A stretch of 5,675 nucleotides of DNA, from the NCBI GenBank assembly GCA_934338765.1, contig CAKRHL010000151.1, positions 1 through 5,675 on the forward strand, in the 5' to 3' direction. Both the position numbers and the translations under genes were made by a program. Each line of letters starts with the position of its first letter. Position 1 is the first letter of the stretch. The notes beneath the pieces were generated by a model. The model saw only the letters and a program-made list of their open reading frames with translations. It had not been told where the DNA came from and did no database searches. Of this stretch, positions 5,554 to 5,675 are shown piece after piece. The DNA comes from an uncultured Lachnospiraceae bacterium. Its GTDB lineage: Bacteria > Bacillota > Clostridia > Lachnospirales > Lachnospiraceae.

Positions 5554-5675
5554 TTATCGATAACATTTCTTGCAGGCTCTGTATCCCCGCCTTTTTGCAG
5601 CTTTCTTTGTCAGTTTATTGACACGTCCGCGCATCCTGCTACAATTTTTATTCGTATGATAACACTCTCCATTCC
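5554..5675 (-). CDS. C-terminal end of a protein with a Cys/His-rich, possibly metal-binding tail (partial)
   Basis: Only the last 39 codons are in the window; the gene begins beyond the right edge, and its reading frame starts at 5673 here. The visible part runs NGECYHTNKNCSRMRG, then a basic stretch with KLTKKAAKRRG, and ends GYRACKKCYR before TAA at 5554. The spacing C-x-Y-H-x4-C, about 20 residues, then G-Y-x-x-C-x-x-C matches a short tail module seen at the C-terminus of diverse Firmicute proteins (typically YH....C ... A...GY.PC..C), where the Cys and His residues are thought to hold a metal. The other two frames of this strand are closed by stops. Its position right before a hairpin that terminates leftward transcription supports a real gene end. 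What the rest of the protein does cannot be told. Confidence 0.65.
   Translation of the reverse strand, partial: NGECYHTNKNCSRMRGRVNKLTKKAAKRRGYRACKKCYR

Noticed and set aside
1..5675. CRISPR array, insertion sequence, tRNA or rRNA gene, or known riboswitch
   Set aside because: No regularly spaced repeats, transposase frames, cloverleaf sequence, rRNA motifs or recognisable aptamer consensus were found by eye.

Overview
This window looks like chromosomal DNA from an anaerobic, low-to-moderate GC Firmicute, most likely a member of the Lachnospiraceae (Clostridium cluster XIVa). The clues are strong Shine-Dalgarno sites, a Gram-positive type lipoprotein signal, the protein family mix and AT-rich intergenic spacers. 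The genus cannot be fixed from the sequence alone. Five genes run leftwards on the minus strand in a row. One small gene runs rightwards near the right end and converges on a sixth, cut-off minus-strand gene.

Read from right to left, in the direction of most transcription, the layout is as follows. The right edge (5554-5675) holds only the last 39 codons of a protein with a Cys/His-rich tail. A 21-bp perfect hairpin with A and T tracts (5488-5534) separates it from a convergent 77-aa conserved-looking protein (5274-5507). A 179-bp divergent spacer follows, with one promoter candidate in each direction. Next come a NudC-type NAD(H) pyrophosphatase (4228-5094), an iron-containing alcohol dehydrogenase with a good sigma-A promoter of its own (4096 start), and a 329-aa RelA/SpoT-type nucleotide synthetase with several altered motif positions (1865-2854). 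After a 184-bp promoter-bearing spacer come a BMP-family substrate-binding lipoprotein (499-1680) and, only 33 bp on, the first 155 codons of a Cache-domain membrane receptor, probably a chemoreceptor (1-465, cut by the left edge).

Two functional groups can be proposed. NudC, the alcohol dehydrogenase and the (p)ppGpp-type synthetase have no visible terminator between them. They share a theme of nicotinamide cofactors, redox and nucleotide alarmones, but a joint role is inference. The BMP lipoprotein and the Cache receptor are almost certainly co-transcribed, and no ABC permease or ATPase gene lies in the window. This suggests the lipoprotein may act as a ligand-binding partner for sensing rather than, or as well as, for transport. 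No RNA gene, mobile element, CRISPR array or phage feature was seen. The window looks like ordinary housekeeping and sensory chromosome. The divergent synthetase, the sensor pair and the small conserved protein are the items most worth a second look.
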